From assembly GCA_002400775.1 (NCBI GenBank), contig NVRF01000003.1:563-36366 (forward strand): 35,804 nt of DNA. The letters are read 5' to 3'. A program made the position numbers and the translations under genes. Shown here piece by piece: positions 9,960-19,600 of this stretch; position 1 is the stretch's first letter; every line of letters starts with the position of its first letter. The notes beneath the pieces are model-generated. The model had not been told where the DNA came from. It was given only the letters and a program-made list of their open reading frames with translations, and made no database searches. This stretch comes from Gammaproteobacteria bacterium (GTDB lineage: Bacteria > Pseudomonadota > Gammaproteobacteria > GCA-2400775).

Positions 9960-12900
9960 TTACCCTACCGCCCGGCTATCGGTCATTGCTACGGCTTCTT
10001 CGACATCAACAGCAACCAAACGTGACACACCTGGCTCATTCATCGTAACTCCCAACAACTGGTCTGCCAGCTCCATGGTGATTTTATTATGACTAACAAA
10101 AATGAACTGCACTCGCTTGGACATTTCACGCACTAGATCACAGAACCTGACTACGTTAGCATCATCAAGCGGTGCATCAACCTCATCAAGCATACAAAAT
10201 GGTGCGGGTGTTAAATCAAAGATTGCGAACACCATGGCTACCGCGGTCAAAGCCTTCTCACCACCAGAAAGCAGATGAATCGTGCTATTGCGCTTGCCCG
10301 GCGGACGTGCCATAACAGTAACACCTGTATCAAGCAAATCGGTACCGGTCATCTCAAGATAGGCTTCACCGCCACCAAACAGACGCGGAAATTTTTCTTT
10401 GATTCCACTGTTAACCTTATCAAACGTTTCTTTGAAACGCATGCGCGTTTCGCGATCGATCTTGCCAATGGCTTCTTCCAGGGTTGCCATGGCCTCAGTG
10501 AGATCGTCATTTTGAGCATCAAGATACGTCTTACGCTCAGACTCTGATTTATACTCATCAATCGCTGCCAGGTTAACCGGCTCTAAACGGCGTATCTTGA
10601 CATCGATTTTCTCAAGACGTTGTTGCCAAACCTGATCATCAGCATCGTCAGGCAAGCTTTCAACAACTTCTTCAACTTTATAACCGCTTTGCTCAACCTG
10701 CTCAACAATGGTATCAGAGCGCACTTTCAACTCACCCATGTGAACACGTGCTGATTCCAGGCGATGACGCACCGTTTCAATCTGTTGATCGACTTCATGA
10801 CGTTTTTTATCAAGCGACATCAAATCATTATCAATCGCTGACACCGCATTGCGCGCCTCATTAAGTGATGTCTCTACTTTTAGTCGCTGCTCAAGCTTTT
10901 CCTGTAAATCCGCAGAAAGTTTCTCGATAGGTTCATCAGCAGTGCTTAACGCAAGCTGTAATTGTTCGCGGCGCGAACTAATTGTTTTCAACTGTTCTGT
11001 CACACGCTGCAAACTCTGTTCAGTCAAACGTAACTGTGTACGCATTGACTCAACATTCAGGGCCAACTGATGTTTGGCGTCTCTATCCGTCTGTGCTTGT
11101 GTTCGTAAGCTGCCTAACTGTGAAACATGACTATCGCGCTGTTGACTAAGGCTGCTACGACTAATATCAACCTGTTCCGTCTCGCCCATAACGTCGTGCA
11201 AGCGCAGCTGCACCGCACCCAGATCATTCTCTACAGTCTTTAAACCAGCGCGTACTTCTGATAATTGTTTTTGCATTTGTTCAAGTCGTGAACGACGTTG
11301 AACCAGGTAAGCCTTTTTGCCACTCAACTGTTCACGCAGCCCAGCATGTTCTGACGAAATAGTAGCAAGCTGTGTTTGCAAAGCTTCTCGCGCTTTCTCG
11401 GTGTTCGTAATTTCTTCTGCAATACTCAAAAGTGCGGCTTTCAGCGTATCAATATCCTTATCTATCGTGTCTGATTCACGCTGCAAATGATGAATTACTT
11501 TCTCGCGTGCCAGCACACCAGCCGCTTCATCATTCGCCTTGAGTACACGCACCCATGACGAGCTGAACCAAACACCCGAGCGTGTTACAACAGACTCGCC
11601 GTCAGTCAACCTTGCCCGTATTACCAAAGCCTCATCAATTGAATCACAGATATAAACGCGTGACAGCAGGTTCAACACCGCTTCTGGCGCCTTGACCTTA
11701 ACAGCAAGATTATCAAAAGATAAGTTACCTGGGCCTGGTGATTTTTCCGCTGCCAGGCTAAGCAATTCCAGCTCACCCTGCTCAAGCTTGTCTAATACTC
11801 GTGCATGCGCGTTCAAATCATCAACACAAACTGCTTGCAGATGAAAATCAAGCACCGACTCAACTGCCTGCTCCCAACCTTCGTCTACTTCAACGATATT
11901 TGCTAATCGCCTGGCCTGTTTAAGACCACTTTGTTCCAACCATTCACTAACCTGTTCTTGCTGACCACCCAAAGCTGCTCGCTGCAAACCCTGTAGCGAT
12001 GCCAACTCATGTGTAAGCTGTTGGCGCTGCCCGCGTTTTTGTTCGAGGTCTTGCGTAATAGACGATTGCTTTTGACGCTGCTCACCAAGCGTCTGCCTGT
12101 GTTGTTCTAAACTGGCACGCGATGCTTCCAGCTTATTACTGACCTCAACTGAAGCGGTTTCCAATCGTTCAATTTCGGCTTCATCATCCGATAAATTGAT
12201 ACTTGCAATTTCAGCATCAAGGCTTTCGTTTTGCTGTGTCAGCTGGTTGCGACGCTGCTCAAGATGATGACCACGCTCACGCTCCACTTCGGCGACACGA
12301 TGCTGTTCGGCAGATTTCGCGGTCAAAGCATTCCACTCGTCCTGCCAACTTTGCATCAAGGCTTCCAGCTCGGCCAATGCGCTAATATTAAGTTGCTCGG
12401 TTTCGCTAAGTTGCTGCAGACGAGGCTCATTTTCTTCTAAACCCAGCCGCAACTCAGAGACTTTATTGTTGTCCTGCTCAATATGCGCATTAGCATGTGC
12501 CCAGGCATTTTCAGCACTGTCTAATTCGGATTTTTGCTGCGCCTTTTTGTCTTTAGCTCCGTTAATTGACTCTTCAAGTCGAGCAATATCAGCGCCCAAT
12601 TCATAAAAACGTGCTTGCACTGTATTTAAACGGGCATCATCCTCATTTCTTTGTTGGCGTTGCTTTTCGAGCCCTGTTTCAACATTGCGTAACTCAGCCT
12701 GATGTTGCTCAAGCTTGTTTTCATCTTCGCGCAAACTCACTTGTTGTTTATCGACATCGACTTGTAGTGTCTGCCAACGCAGAATCAGGGCCTGCGCTTT
12801 AAGTTCACGCGACTCTTGCTTTAAGACTTTATATTGTTCAGCCGCTTTTGCCTGACGATCAAGCACTCCGATGCGTTTGGTGATTTCTTCACGAATATCG

Positions 12901-13484
12901 TTTAAGCGGCTGAGGTTTTCACGCGTGTGACGTAAACGGGTTTCCGTTTCGCGGCGGCGCTCTTTGTATTTTGAGATGCCGGCAGCTTCTTCCAATAAAT
13001 GACGTAGCTCATCAGGCTTGGCTTCAATTAAACGTGAAATCATGCCCTGTTCAATAATTGCGTAACTGCGTGGACCTAGCCCCGTACCCATAAAAATATC
13101 GGTAACATCACGACGCCGACAGCGTGTGCCATTTAAAAAGTAGGTGGATTGACCTTCACGCGTCAACAGGCGTTTTATCGCAATTTCATTGTACGCGGCA
13201 TACTGACCACCGGCACCGCCATCACTATTATCAAAAACGAGCTCAATGGTGGCCTGCCCTACCGGCTTGCGCGTATTCGAACCATTGAAGATAACGTCAA
13301 CCATGGATTCGCCGCGCAAATGTTTTGCCGAGCTTTCACCCATCACCCAGCGTACGGCATCAATAATATTAGATTTACCACAACCATTGGGGCCAACGAC
13401 ACCGATGATATTACCCGGCATAGCGACATTAGTAGGATCGACGAAAGATTTAAATCCAGCAAGTTTGATTTTTTTTAGGCGCAT
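9960..13484 (-). CDS. smc: Chromosome segregation protein SMC
   Basis: A 1174-residue condensin ATPase that folds and helps segregate chromosomes. The N-terminal head has Walker [20 protein letters not shown] (about 31-49). Two long coiled-coil arms flank a hinge (about 510-640, including [19 protein letters not shown]). The C-terminal head carries the ABC signature [14 protein letters not shown] (about 1073) and Walker [14 protein letters not shown] (about 1100). Length and order are typical of bacterial SMC rather than MukB, which fits the gene neighbourhood. The scpA/scpB partners are not in the window. It is the first gene of smc-zipA-ligA; its ATG faces the plus-strand queF across a 97-bp shared promoter region. 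Confidence 0.97.
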   Translation of the reverse strand: MRLKKIKLAGFKSFVDPTNVAMPGNIIGVVGPNGCGKSNIIDAVRWVMGESSAKHLRGESMVDVIFNGSNTRKPVGQATIELVFDNSDGGAGGQYAAYNEIAIKRLLTREGQSTYFLNGTRCRRRDVTDIFMGTGLGPRSYAIIEQGMISRLIEAKPDELRHLLEEAAGISKYKERRRETETRLRHTRENLSRLNDIREEITKRIGVLDRQAKAAEQYKVLKQESRELKAQALILRWQTLQVDVDKQQVSLREDENKLEQHQAELRNVETGLEKQRQQRNEDDARLNTVQARFYELGADIARLEESINGAKDKKAQQKSELDSAENAWAHANAHIEQDNNKVSELRLGLEENEPRLQQLSETEQLNISALAELEALMQSWQDEWNALTAKSAEQHRVAEVERERGHHLEQRRNQLTQQNESLDAEIASINLSDDEAEIERLETASVEVSNKLEASRASLEQHRQTLGEQRQKQSSITQDLEQKRGQRQQLTHELASLQGLQRAALGGQQEQVSEWLEQSGLKQARRLANIVEVDEGWEQAVESVLDFHLQAVCVDDLNAHARVLDKLEQGELELLSLAAEKSPGPGNLSFDNLAVKVKAPEAVLNLLSRVYICDSIDEALVIRARLTDGESVVTRSGVWFSSSWVRVLKANDEAAGVLAREKVIHHLQRESDTIDKDIDTLKAALLSIAEEITNTEKAREALQTQLATISSEHAGLREQLSGKKAYLVQRRSRLEQMQKQLSEVRAGLKTVENDLGAVQLRLHDVMGETEQVDISRSSLSQQRDSHVSQLGSLRTQAQTDRDAKHQLALNVESMRTQLRLTEQSLQRVTEQLKTISSRREQLQLALSTADEPIEKLSADLQEKLEQRLKVETSLNEARNAVSAIDNDLMSLDKKRHEVDQQIETVRHRLESARVHMGELKVRSDTIVEQVEQSGYKVEEVVESLPDDADDQVWQQRLEKIDVKIRRLEPVNLAAIDEYKSESERKTYLDAQNDDLTEAMATLEEAIGKIDRETRMRFKETFDKVNSGIKEKFPRLFGGGEAYLEMTGTDLLDTGVTVMARPPGKRNSTIHLLSGGEKALTAVAMVFAIFDLTPAPFCMLDEVDAPLDDANVVRFCDLVREMSKRVQFIFVSHNKITMELADQLLGVTMNEPGVSRLVAVDVEEAVAMTDSRAVG

Positions 13485-13581
13485 TACACTTCAATTATTA
13501 TTAGGGGGTCATTCATTAAATTCATTATTGACGCAACGATTTGGGTACAATAAGGTATTTATCCTATTGAATACCACCATC

Positions 13582-13974
13582 ATGACAACAACACCTAGCA
13601 AATCACTGGAAACATTTCCCAATCCACAACCAGAACGTGATTATACGATACGGATTCATACTCCGGAATTCACTTGTCTGTGCCCCAAGACCGGGCAACC
13701 TGATTTTGCCACAATCGACATCGAGTATGTACCGGAAAATGCGTGTATCGAACTTAAGTCATTGAAACTTTACACCTGGTCGTTTCGAGACGAAGGTGCC
13801 TTTCACGAAGCAGTGACCAATTTGATACTCAGCGACCTGGTCAAGGCTTGCGCGCCCCGTTTTATGCGCGTCAGCGCCCAATTCAACGTCCGCGGCGGTG
13901 TTTACACTACTGTCGTCGCCGAACATCGCGCAACAAACTGGACACCACCTCAGCCTGTAATTCTACCGGAATAA
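13582..13974 (+). CDS. queF: NADPH-dependent 7-cyano-7-deazaguanine reductase QueF (short form)
   Basis: Reduces preQ0 to preQ1 in queuosine biosynthesis. The 130-residue protein is the short, unimodular (YkvM) type. The catalytic Cys is Cys34 within [16 protein letters not shown], and the acid partner is Asp41, the same seven-residue spacing as Cys55/Asp62 of B. subtilis QueF. The substrate-binding [22 protein letters not shown] and the later [11 protein letters not shown] are also present. A longer open frame exists upstream, but it crosses the divergent smc start region and has no family support, so I use ATG 13582. No preQ1 riboswitch fold was recognised in the short leader. The FGGY kinase begins 22 bp later. 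Confidence 0.93.
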   Translation: MTTTPSKSLETFPNPQPERDYTIRIHTPEFTCLCPKTGQPDFATIDIEYVPENACIELKSLKLYTWSFRDEGAFHEAVTNLILSDLVKACAPRFMRVSAQFNVRGGVYTTVVAEHRATNWTPPQPVILPE

Positions 13975-13996
13975 CGCTGAACGATCAGTATCCTCC

Positions 13997-15304
13997 ATGG
14001 TGCCCTCTATTCAACCCCTGTATTTAGGGATCGATATTGGCACCTCGGGCTGCCGACTTGCCATCATTGATGGTGCTGGCAAGCAACTCTGCTTTCATTC
14101 CAGCCCCTTACCGGCATCGACCACAGATCAAAACCGCGCCGAACAAGACCCGCTGAATTGGTGGCAAACACTCTGCTTTTTAATCAAAAACAAGCTCGAC
14201 ACCTCCATCAAACAGCGCATTGTAGCCATCAGCGTCGATGGTACATCAGCCAGCCTGCTGCTCTGCGACAAACAAGGCCAACCATTAACTCCGTGCTTGA
14301 TGTATAACGACTGCCGCGCGATCAGCGAAGCAGCGCAAATAGATAATATCGCCCCCACAGAATGCAGCCCCGTTCGAGGCCCAAGTTCTGCTCTGGCTAA
14401 ATTGCTTTATTTTGAAGATCAACACATCACCGATGCTTACCATGCTTTACATCAAGCAGACTGGATCAGCAACCGATTAACGGGGCGATTCGGCGTCTCT
14501 GACAGTAATAACTGCCTCAAATTGGGCTATGACCCAGTGGCGCAACAGTGGCCTGGCTGGTTACTCAATCGTATTAAAAACCCATCATTACTGCCTACAG
14601 TCGCTGCACCGGGAAACGTTATTGGCCATATCGATAACGCTATCGCTGCTTCTTTGACATTGCCAAATAATGTCCTGATCGTTTCAGGCACGACTGACAG
14701 CATTGCTGCCGCCAGAGCGTCCGGAGCCATACGACCGGGTGACGCCATTACCTCTTTGGGTAGTACACTCGTGGTCAAAATCGTATCGGAAACACCCGTC
14801 TCATTGACACAGTATGGTATCTATAGCCATCCCTACGGCGATAATTGGCTGGTAGGTGGCGCATCAAATAGCGGTGGTGCTGTGTTATTGGCCTATTTCA
14901 GCCTGGAACAGATTAAAGAGATGAGCGAGCAGATCAATCCTGAATACGATACCGGCCTTGATTACTACCCATTGCTGGGCGTTGGCGAACGCTTCCCCAT
15001 TGCCGACACTAGCAAACAGCCCAAACTTTCGCCTCGCCCCGAGCAAGACGTGCTGTTCTTTCAGGCGATGCTTGAGGGAATCAGTAATATTGAAGCGCTG
15101 GCCTATCAACGACTAATAGAACTTAGCGCCACGCCAGTGCAGCGTATTTTCAGCGTTGGCGGTGGCAGCAAAAATAAAGTGTGGCAATGTTTACGCGAGC
15201 GCAAACTAGAACGCCCTATGACCATTGCCATATCGGACGAAGCCGCTTATGGTAGTGCGTTGTTAGCGCGCGAAGGTTATAGTAAGCGCAATAATTACAA
15301 ATAA
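13997..15304 (+). CDS. FGGY-family carbohydrate kinase, D-ribulokinase-like
   Basis: An ASKHA-fold sugar kinase of 435 residues. The phosphate-binding loop is LGIDIGTSGCRLAI (10-23), followed by VDGTSASLLL, an SGTTDSIAAARASGAI adenosine-loop region, a GSTLVVKIVS segment and the late GGGSKNKVWQ motif. It is shorter than typical xylulokinases (about 480-500) and resembles the cyanobacterial/plant D-ribulose kinase group, which phosphorylates D-ribulose to ribulose 5-phosphate. The assignment to that subgroup is from overall pattern and is not certain. It follows queF by 22 bp with no clear ribosome-binding site. No sugar transporter is nearby, so a salvage or metabolite-repair role is more likely than growth on an external sugar. 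Confidence 0.8.
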   Translation: MVPSIQPLYLGIDIGTSGCRLAIIDGAGKQLCFHSSPLPASTTDQNRAEQDPLNWWQTLCFLIKNKLDTSIKQRIVAISVDGTSASLLLCDKQGQPLTPCLMYNDCRAISEAAQIDNIAPTECSPVRGPSSALAKLLYFEDQHITDAYHALHQADWISNRLTGRFGVSDSNNCLKLGYDPVAQQWPGWLLNRIKNPSLLPTVAAPGNVIGHIDNAIAASLTLPNNVLIVSGTTDSIAAARASGAIRPGDAITSLGSTLVVKIVSETPVSLTQYGIYSHPYGDNWLVGGASNSGGAVLLAYFSLEQIKEMSEQINPEYDTGLDYYPLLGVGERFPIADTSKQPKLSPRPEQDVLFFQAMLEGISNIEALAYQRLIELSATPVQRIFSVGGGSKNKVWQCLRERKLERPMTIAISDEAAYGSALLAREGYSKRNNYK

Positions 15305-15366
15305 GCCTTTATGTCACTTACCGCTACGCTAATGCTTCCTATTAGACACCTCATAAAATACTTTTT

Positions 15367-16155
15367 GTGCAATTTTTAAGCGGCGCCAACTATTTCCTGA
15401 AAGGATTCGGTTTGATATTCAAACCGAAAATACGGCGCTTTATGCTCATTCCATTAGCCATCAACATCGTGCTGTTTACCGTCGTTATTGTTATTGGCTA
15501 CAGCTATACCAGCGACTTAATTCTGTCTTTAAACAATAAGCTCGACAATTGGATCGCTCAGCTACCCGCCTGGCTATCCTGGTTGGCTGTCATCGTCAAC
15601 AGCCTGGAATGGATTATTTGGCCAGTTTTCATATTGTCAGGCCTGCTCTTTTTATTCTTCTTTTTTTCGATGCTCGCCAACCTGATTGCCGCGCCTTTTA
15701 ACGGCTATTTGGCTGAGGCGGTCGAACTGCATCTCACCGGCGAAGCGCAAAACCCGAGTAATAACAATTTAGTCAAAGACGGCATCACCGCAGTCAGGCA
15801 CGAGCTGCACAAGATTGGCTACTTTGCTCTACGCGCCATACCCTTGCTTATTTTATTTTTTATCCCAGCGGTCAATGTCGCGGCGCCCATTCTATGGTTA
15901 CTTTTTAGCAGTTGGATGTTGGCAGTCGAATACCTTGATTACCCAATGTCAAACCATCAAATTCCCTTTAAACAGCAACGTAAACTACACCGGCAGCAAC
16001 CAGGGCTGTCTTTTGGCTTTGGTGGCCTAGTCGCCTTGGCGAACACAATACCTATCCTTAACTTTATCGTTATGCCGAGTGCAGTTGCCGGCGCGACTGC
16101 ACTTTTTTGCAGGAATAATCACCTAAACAGCAACACAAAAATAATTAAGCAATGA
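15367..16155 (+). CDS. cysZ: CysZ-type sulfate transport protein / EI24 domain protein
   Basis: A 262-residue inner-membrane protein of the CysZ family, a sulfate channel-like protein feeding cysteine synthesis. It opens with FLSGANYFLKGFGLIFKPKIRR, a family hallmark, then four main hydrophobic stretches (about 25-45, 70-105, 150-185, 205-235). Conserved-looking features are SMLANLIAAPFNGYLAEAVE and a late WLLFSSWMLAVEYLDYPMSNH, where CysZ proteins have W...YLDYPxxNH. Start is GTG at 15367, with a poor ribosome-binding site. No cys genes adjoin it. The last 15 residues are polar and variable. Confidence 0.9.
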   Translation: MQFLSGANYFLKGFGLIFKPKIRRFMLIPLAINIVLFTVVIVIGYSYTSDLILSLNNKLDNWIAQLPAWLSWLAVIVNSLEWIIWPVFILSGLLFLFFFFSMLANLIAAPFNGYLAEAVELHLTGEAQNPSNNNLVKDGITAVRHELHKIGYFALRAIPLLILFFIPAVNVAAPILWLLFSSWMLAVEYLDYPMSNHQIPFKQQRKLHRQQPGLSFGFGGLVALANTIPILNFIVMPSAVAGATALFCRNNHLNSNTKIIKQ

Positions 16156-16231
16156 TAAAAAAGGTCGATATAATACCCGGAAGGCTTGTGCTACTTGCAT
16201 CGCCGCGCCTTTTACATAAACCAGGCACACT

Positions 16232-16840
16232 ATGAACAAACACACACCCCCTCAGCACTCATCATTTTTGCTTCCAGTGACACGAATTATCGTTGTGCTA
16301 TTACTCGCTATTTTCTTTAGTATCACCGCTTCGGTATCAGTATCATCAGTAGAATCATACGAACCGTGGATACTGATTGACACCAAAGCCGAACAGTTAT
16401 CAATCAAGCGTAAAGACGATACAATAAGACTATTCGAAGATATCGCAATTGGCCGAGGTGGTGCCGCGCAACTGCGTATACGTGACGACGGCAAAACCCC
16501 ACTTGGTGAATTTGAAATCGCATGGATCGCCAAAAAAAGTCAATTTCACATGTTTTTTGGCCTGAACTACCCTAATTTAGAACGCGTACAAAAAGCCTAC
16601 GATTCAGGAGAAATAGATCGCGTCACCTATTATCGCGTCAGAGATGCCATAGTCTCAGGTCAAGTACCACCACAAAATACCAAACTCGGTGGCTATCTCG
16701 GCATTCATGGACTAGGCAGTAAAGATCTTAAAACCCACCGGCAATACAATTGGACACTCGGTTGTGTTGCATTAACTAACATAGAGATAGAAGAGCTCGC
16801 CTTATGGCTAAAAATTGGCACCCGTGTCGTTATCCGCTGA
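16232..16840 (+). CDS. L,D-transpeptidase (YkuD domain), YafK/ErfK-like
   Basis: A 202-residue periplasmic enzyme with one N-terminal hydrophobic helix (IIVVLLLAIFFSITASVSV, about 20-38) acting as signal peptide or anchor. The YkuD domain fills the rest: ILIDTKAEQLSIKR, then GKTPLGEF and the active-site block HGLGSKDL (about 157) through WTLGCVALTN with the catalytic Cys near 178. L,D-transpeptidases form 3-3 peptidoglycan crosslinks or attach lipoproteins through meso-DAP; some YafK relatives instead cleave that bond. Its position 140 bp before an Lpp-like lipoprotein and close to a second L,D-transpeptidase suggests work on the same lipoprotein-peptidoglycan bond. Which direction it catalyses cannot be decided from the sequence. 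Confidence 0.9.
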   Translation: MNKHTPPQHSSFLLPVTRIIVVLLLAIFFSITASVSVSSVESYEPWILIDTKAEQLSIKRKDDTIRLFEDIAIGRGGAAQLRIRDDGKTPLGEFEIAWIAKKSQFHMFFGLNYPNLERVQKAYDSGEIDRVTYYRVRDAIVSGQVPPQNTKLGGYLGIHGLGSKDLKTHRQYNWTLGCVALTNIEIEELALWLKIGTRVVIR

Positions 16841-16980
16841 ACGCTAACTGAACATAAAATAAAGTTAAAAAAACGCATTAGCTATTTAACGAAACTGAAA
16901 ATATTGCTACCATTGTCGTTGAAAGCTTAATGCAGTAACTATTCTGTATTGATTGGGCTGATAATAAGAGGGAGACACTC

Positions 16981-17298
16981 ATGACTAAATTTAAAACTGT
17001 ATCTAAATTGGCAGCCGTTGCCATTACTGCCGGCATGCTTTTCGGTTGTAGCCACGCAGACCTAAAAAGCGCTATTGCTGACGCTCAATCTACTGCTGAT
17101 GCAGCTGCCGCTGATGCTGCTGATGCATTAAGTGCTGCAAACAGTGCTCAATCTACTGCTACCAACGCGCAAAGCACTGCAGATGCCGCACAGAGAGACG
17201 CTGATGCTGCTTACAGCCTGGCTTCAGATGCTAACGATTGCTGTGAAGCAAATACAGACCGTCTTGATCGTATGTTCAAGAAGTCTATGCAAAAATAA
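16981..17298 (+). CDS. Braun/OprI-type murein lipoprotein
   Basis: A 105-residue outer-membrane lipoprotein. The signal peptide ends in a lipobox LFG-Cys23. The mature chain is an Ala/Asp/Ser heptad coiled coil with repeated QSTADAA blocks (about 35-75), like the alanine zipper of Pseudomonas OprI. The C-terminus is TDRLDRMFKKSMQK, close to Lpp's QRLDNMATKYRK and ending in Lys, the residue through which Lpp is joined to peptidoglycan. Mature length (83) is a little more than E. coli Lpp (58). A strong GAGGGAG ribosome-binding site precedes the ATG, and a strong terminator follows, fitting an abundant monocistronic message. An unusual CC pair lies near residue 88 (DCCEAN). Confidence 0.88.
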   Translation: MTKFKTVSKLAAVAITAGMLFGCSHADLKSAIADAQSTADAAAADAADALSAANSAQSTATNAQSTADAAQRDADAAYSLASDANDCCEANTDRLDRMFKKSMQK

Positions 17299-17314
17299 GT
17301 AATACCCAGAAAGC

Positions 17315-17343
17315 AAAAAAGCCCGCCAATGGCGGGCTTTTTT
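17315..17343. terminator. Strong bidirectional rho-independent terminator
   Basis: GCCCGCC (17321-17327) pairs with GGCGGGC (17331-17337) around a 3-base loop. It is followed by TTTTTT on the plus strand and preceded by AAAAAA, so it can terminate both the lipoprotein mRNA and the convergent L,D-transpeptidase mRNA. Confidence 0.93.
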
Positions 17344-17374
17344 ATGCTTGTCTAAATTTTTTTGGGAACAAGCC

Positions 17375-18382
17375 TTACGGTTTCAACAACACAAGTTCTT
17401 GAGCGTCTTCAAAATCTTGAGTCTCTTCAATATCCGCAGGCCCTTCACTCGACGACAGCGAAATTGTTACCGGCATACCATCTGCCCGTTCAATAATTGA
17501 TGCCAAACGCGCCCATTCAATACTTGCCTCACGCACTTTGGTTGCCCCGATAATAGCCTTAACCACAGGTGTTTTACTAAGCTTCTTAGTATCAGCGTTC
17601 TGGCTTAAAGCGGCATGTACTTCCAAATACAAAGCATCACCCAACCAACCCACTTTATAGGGTTGGTCAACTAAACGTACTTTGACGCCCACATCTACTG
17701 ATAAAAAAAGTGCTTCAATACTTTCTGGATACATTCGAATACAACCGTGAGTGACCTGCATACCCACACCAGCCGGTTTGTTGGTTCCATGAATCAAGTA
17801 ACCAGGGATACTTAAATTTAGTGCGAACTTACCCAGTGGATTGTCAGGGCCCGGCGGTACAACTCTAGGTAATGGGTTGCCATCTGCAGCATGTTCAGCA
17901 AGAATTGAGTCAGGTGGACGCCAAGTCGGATCTTTACGCTTACTGACTATTTTAGTCAGCCCCAGAGGCGTAGCCCAATCTACACGACCAACGCTAATCG
18001 GGTAGGTCACGACTTGAGGTAACTCGCCTTGTGCAGGCTTAGGATAATAATAAAGCCGCATCTCCGACACATTAACAACAATGCCTTCACGCGGCGCTTG
18101 CGGCAATACGTACTGTGTCGGCAACACGACCTTAACCCCCTCACCTGGCAACCAGGGATCAATGTCAGGATTGCTGCGAACAATTTCCTCATAGCCTAAG
18201 CCCGAATCACGTGCAATATCGGCCAATGTATCTTCATGCTTGGCATAAACATAATCGACACTGCCTATGACATCCGTACCCTCTGGCGGCAAGGCATAAG
18301 TCTGCGCAAACACAGGAGTTGAACTGAACATAAGTAGGCTCACGGATAATGCGGCTACCACTGGTTGGAGTACTAATTTCAT
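17375..18382 (-). CDS. LysM-L,D-transpeptidase of the ErfK/YbiS/YcfS/YnhG type
   Basis: A 335-residue secreted enzyme. Signal peptide 1-26 (ending FSSTPVFA). A LysM-like peptidoglycan-binding segment follows (about 45-92, HEDTLADIARDSGLGYEEI then NPDIDPWLPG). The YkuD catalytic domain (about 98-235) has VNVSEMRLYYYP, LIHGTN (about 194) and THGCIRMYPE with the catalytic Cys near 208. The architecture is that of E. coli ErfK/YbiS/YcfS, which link the C-terminal Lys of Braun lipoprotein to meso-DAP. The neighbouring Lpp-like gene, converging on the same terminator, is the obvious substrate. A roughly 95-residue C-terminal extension ends in an acidic tail of unknown role. Confidence 0.92.
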   Translation of the reverse strand: MKLVLQPVVAALSVSLLMFSSTPVFAQTYALPPEGTDVIGSVDYVYAKHEDTLADIARDSGLGYEEIVRSNPDIDPWLPGEGVKVVLPTQYVLPQAPREGIVVNVSEMRLYYYPKPAQGELPQVVTYPISVGRVDWATPLGLTKIVSKRKDPTWRPPDSILAEHAADGNPLPRVVPPGPDNPLGKFALNLSIPGYLIHGTNKPAGVGMQVTHGCIRMYPESIEALFLSVDVGVKVRLVDQPYKVGWLGDALYLEVHAALSQNADTKKLSKTPVVKAIIGATKVREASIEWARLASIIERADGMPVTISLSSSEGPADIEETQDFEDAQELVLLKP

Positions 18383-18424
18383 AAATAAAAATCCTGCACG
18401 ATGGCTAATTTTACCATATCCCTA

Positions 18425-19600
18425 CTAAACTGAACGAGATCGTTCCAAATAGGCCTTTATCCGTGAAACGCCTTCACGCAAGCGTGACAATTTCGTTGTG
18501 TAGGCAAATCTCACATAATGACCGGGGTTATAGTGACCAAAATCGCTGCCCGGCGTTAAAGCAACTGCCGCATTCTCTAACAACTTATCGACCAATACTT
18601 GGCTATCATCAGTAAGCGCTAAACAGCGTGCATAGATGTAAAAAGCCCCTTGCGGTATTACCGGCACCTCAAAACCAAGCTCTTTCAGCGCTTCAATCAA
18701 ATAATCACGACGCTGATGCAATTGCTGGCGACGCTTTGCCAGCTCGCATAAGGTGTCATCGTTAAAAGCCGCCAATGCCGCATACTGGCTAGGCGTAGAC
18801 GTGGCCAAAAAGAAGTTTTGTGCTAATTTATCAATCACCGGCACGTAGCTTTCAGGAACCACCATCCAACCAACACGCCAACCTGTCATACCAAAATATT
18901 TCGAAAAACTGTTAATCACAATCAAATCATCACTGATAAACAAAACCGTTTCAGGCTGCATGTCATAAACCAGTGACTGATAAATTTCATCAACGATCAA
19001 GACACCTCCACGACGCTGCACTAACTCAACGATGCGTTTTAATTCAGGCATAGAACAACAGGTACCAGTGGGATTAGACGGGCTCGCCAATAACACCGCT
19101 TTGGTTTTCCCAGTCCAGTGTCTATCAATTAAATCTGCCGTCAATTGATATTGCGTCGATTCATCCACCGCAATCAAAGCAGGCCGACCTTCAAACAAGC
19201 GTACAAAATGACGATTACAGGGATAGCCCGGATCGGCCATCAACACTTCATCACCTGGGTTCACCAGCGCCGCCAACGCTAGTTGCAGCGCACCAGAGCT
19301 GCCCGGTGTTACCACAATACGATCACTGCTTATCTTTACAGCAAAGTGCGACTGATAATACTGGCTAATCGCTGTGCGTAATTGTGGCAACCCCAAAGCG
19401 GGCATGTAATACGTTAAACCCTGCTGCAAAGCAGCAATACCCGCCTCAATAATCGGTGCTGGCGTGTCGAAATCTGGCTCACCAATTTCCATATGAATAA
19501 CATCCGTACCGGCTGCCTCCATAGCGCGTGCACGCGCCAACACATCCATGACCTGAAACGGTTCAATCTCCAGTGAACGCAGCGATCCCTTCACAAACAA
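18425..19600 (-). CDS. PLP-dependent class I/II aminotransferase
   Basis: A 391-residue fold-type I aminotransferase. Typical marks are IHMEIGEPDFDTP near the start, YYMPALGLPQLR, TPGSSGALQLAL, the ASPSNPTGT loop, IVDEIYQSLVYD and the PLP-lysine in INSFSKYFGMTGWRVGW (about 228-244). The C-terminal LTPGSDFGHYNPGHYVRFAY carries the substrate carboxylate-binding Arg. The amino-acid substrate (aspartate, alanine or aromatic) cannot be assigned. The frame opens with TTG at 19600, directly abutting the TAG of the upstream HAD gene; GTG at 19594 is an alternative. Either start lacks a ribosome-binding site, so translation is probably coupled to the HAD gene. Confidence 0.92.
   Translation of the reverse strand: MFVKGSLRSLEIEPFQVMDVLARARAMEAAGTDVIHMEIGEPDFDTPAPIIEAGIAALQQGLTYYMPALGLPQLRTAISQYYQSHFAVKISSDRIVVTPGSSGALQLALAALVNPGDEVLMADPGYPCNRHFVRLFEGRPALIAVDESTQYQLTADLIDRHWTGKTKAVLLASPSNPTGTCCSMPELKRIVELVQRRGGVLIVDEIYQSLVYDMQPETVLFISDDLIVINSFSKYFGMTGWRVGWMVVPESYVPVIDKLAQNFFLATSTPSQYAALAAFNDDTLCELAKRRQQLHQRRDYLIEALKELGFEVPVIPQGAFYIYARCLALTDDSQVLVDKLLENAAVALTPGSDFGHYNPGHYVRFAYTTKLSRLREGVSRIKAYLERSRSV

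Noticed and set aside
13246-13581. N-terminal extension of QueF
   Set aside because: It overlaps the start of smc on the other strand and would add 112 residues with no counterpart in short-form QueF.
13495-13581. preQ1 riboswitch before queF
   Set aside because: The leader is short and AT-rich and I could not find the C-rich loop and A-rich tail of a preQ1 pseudoknot.
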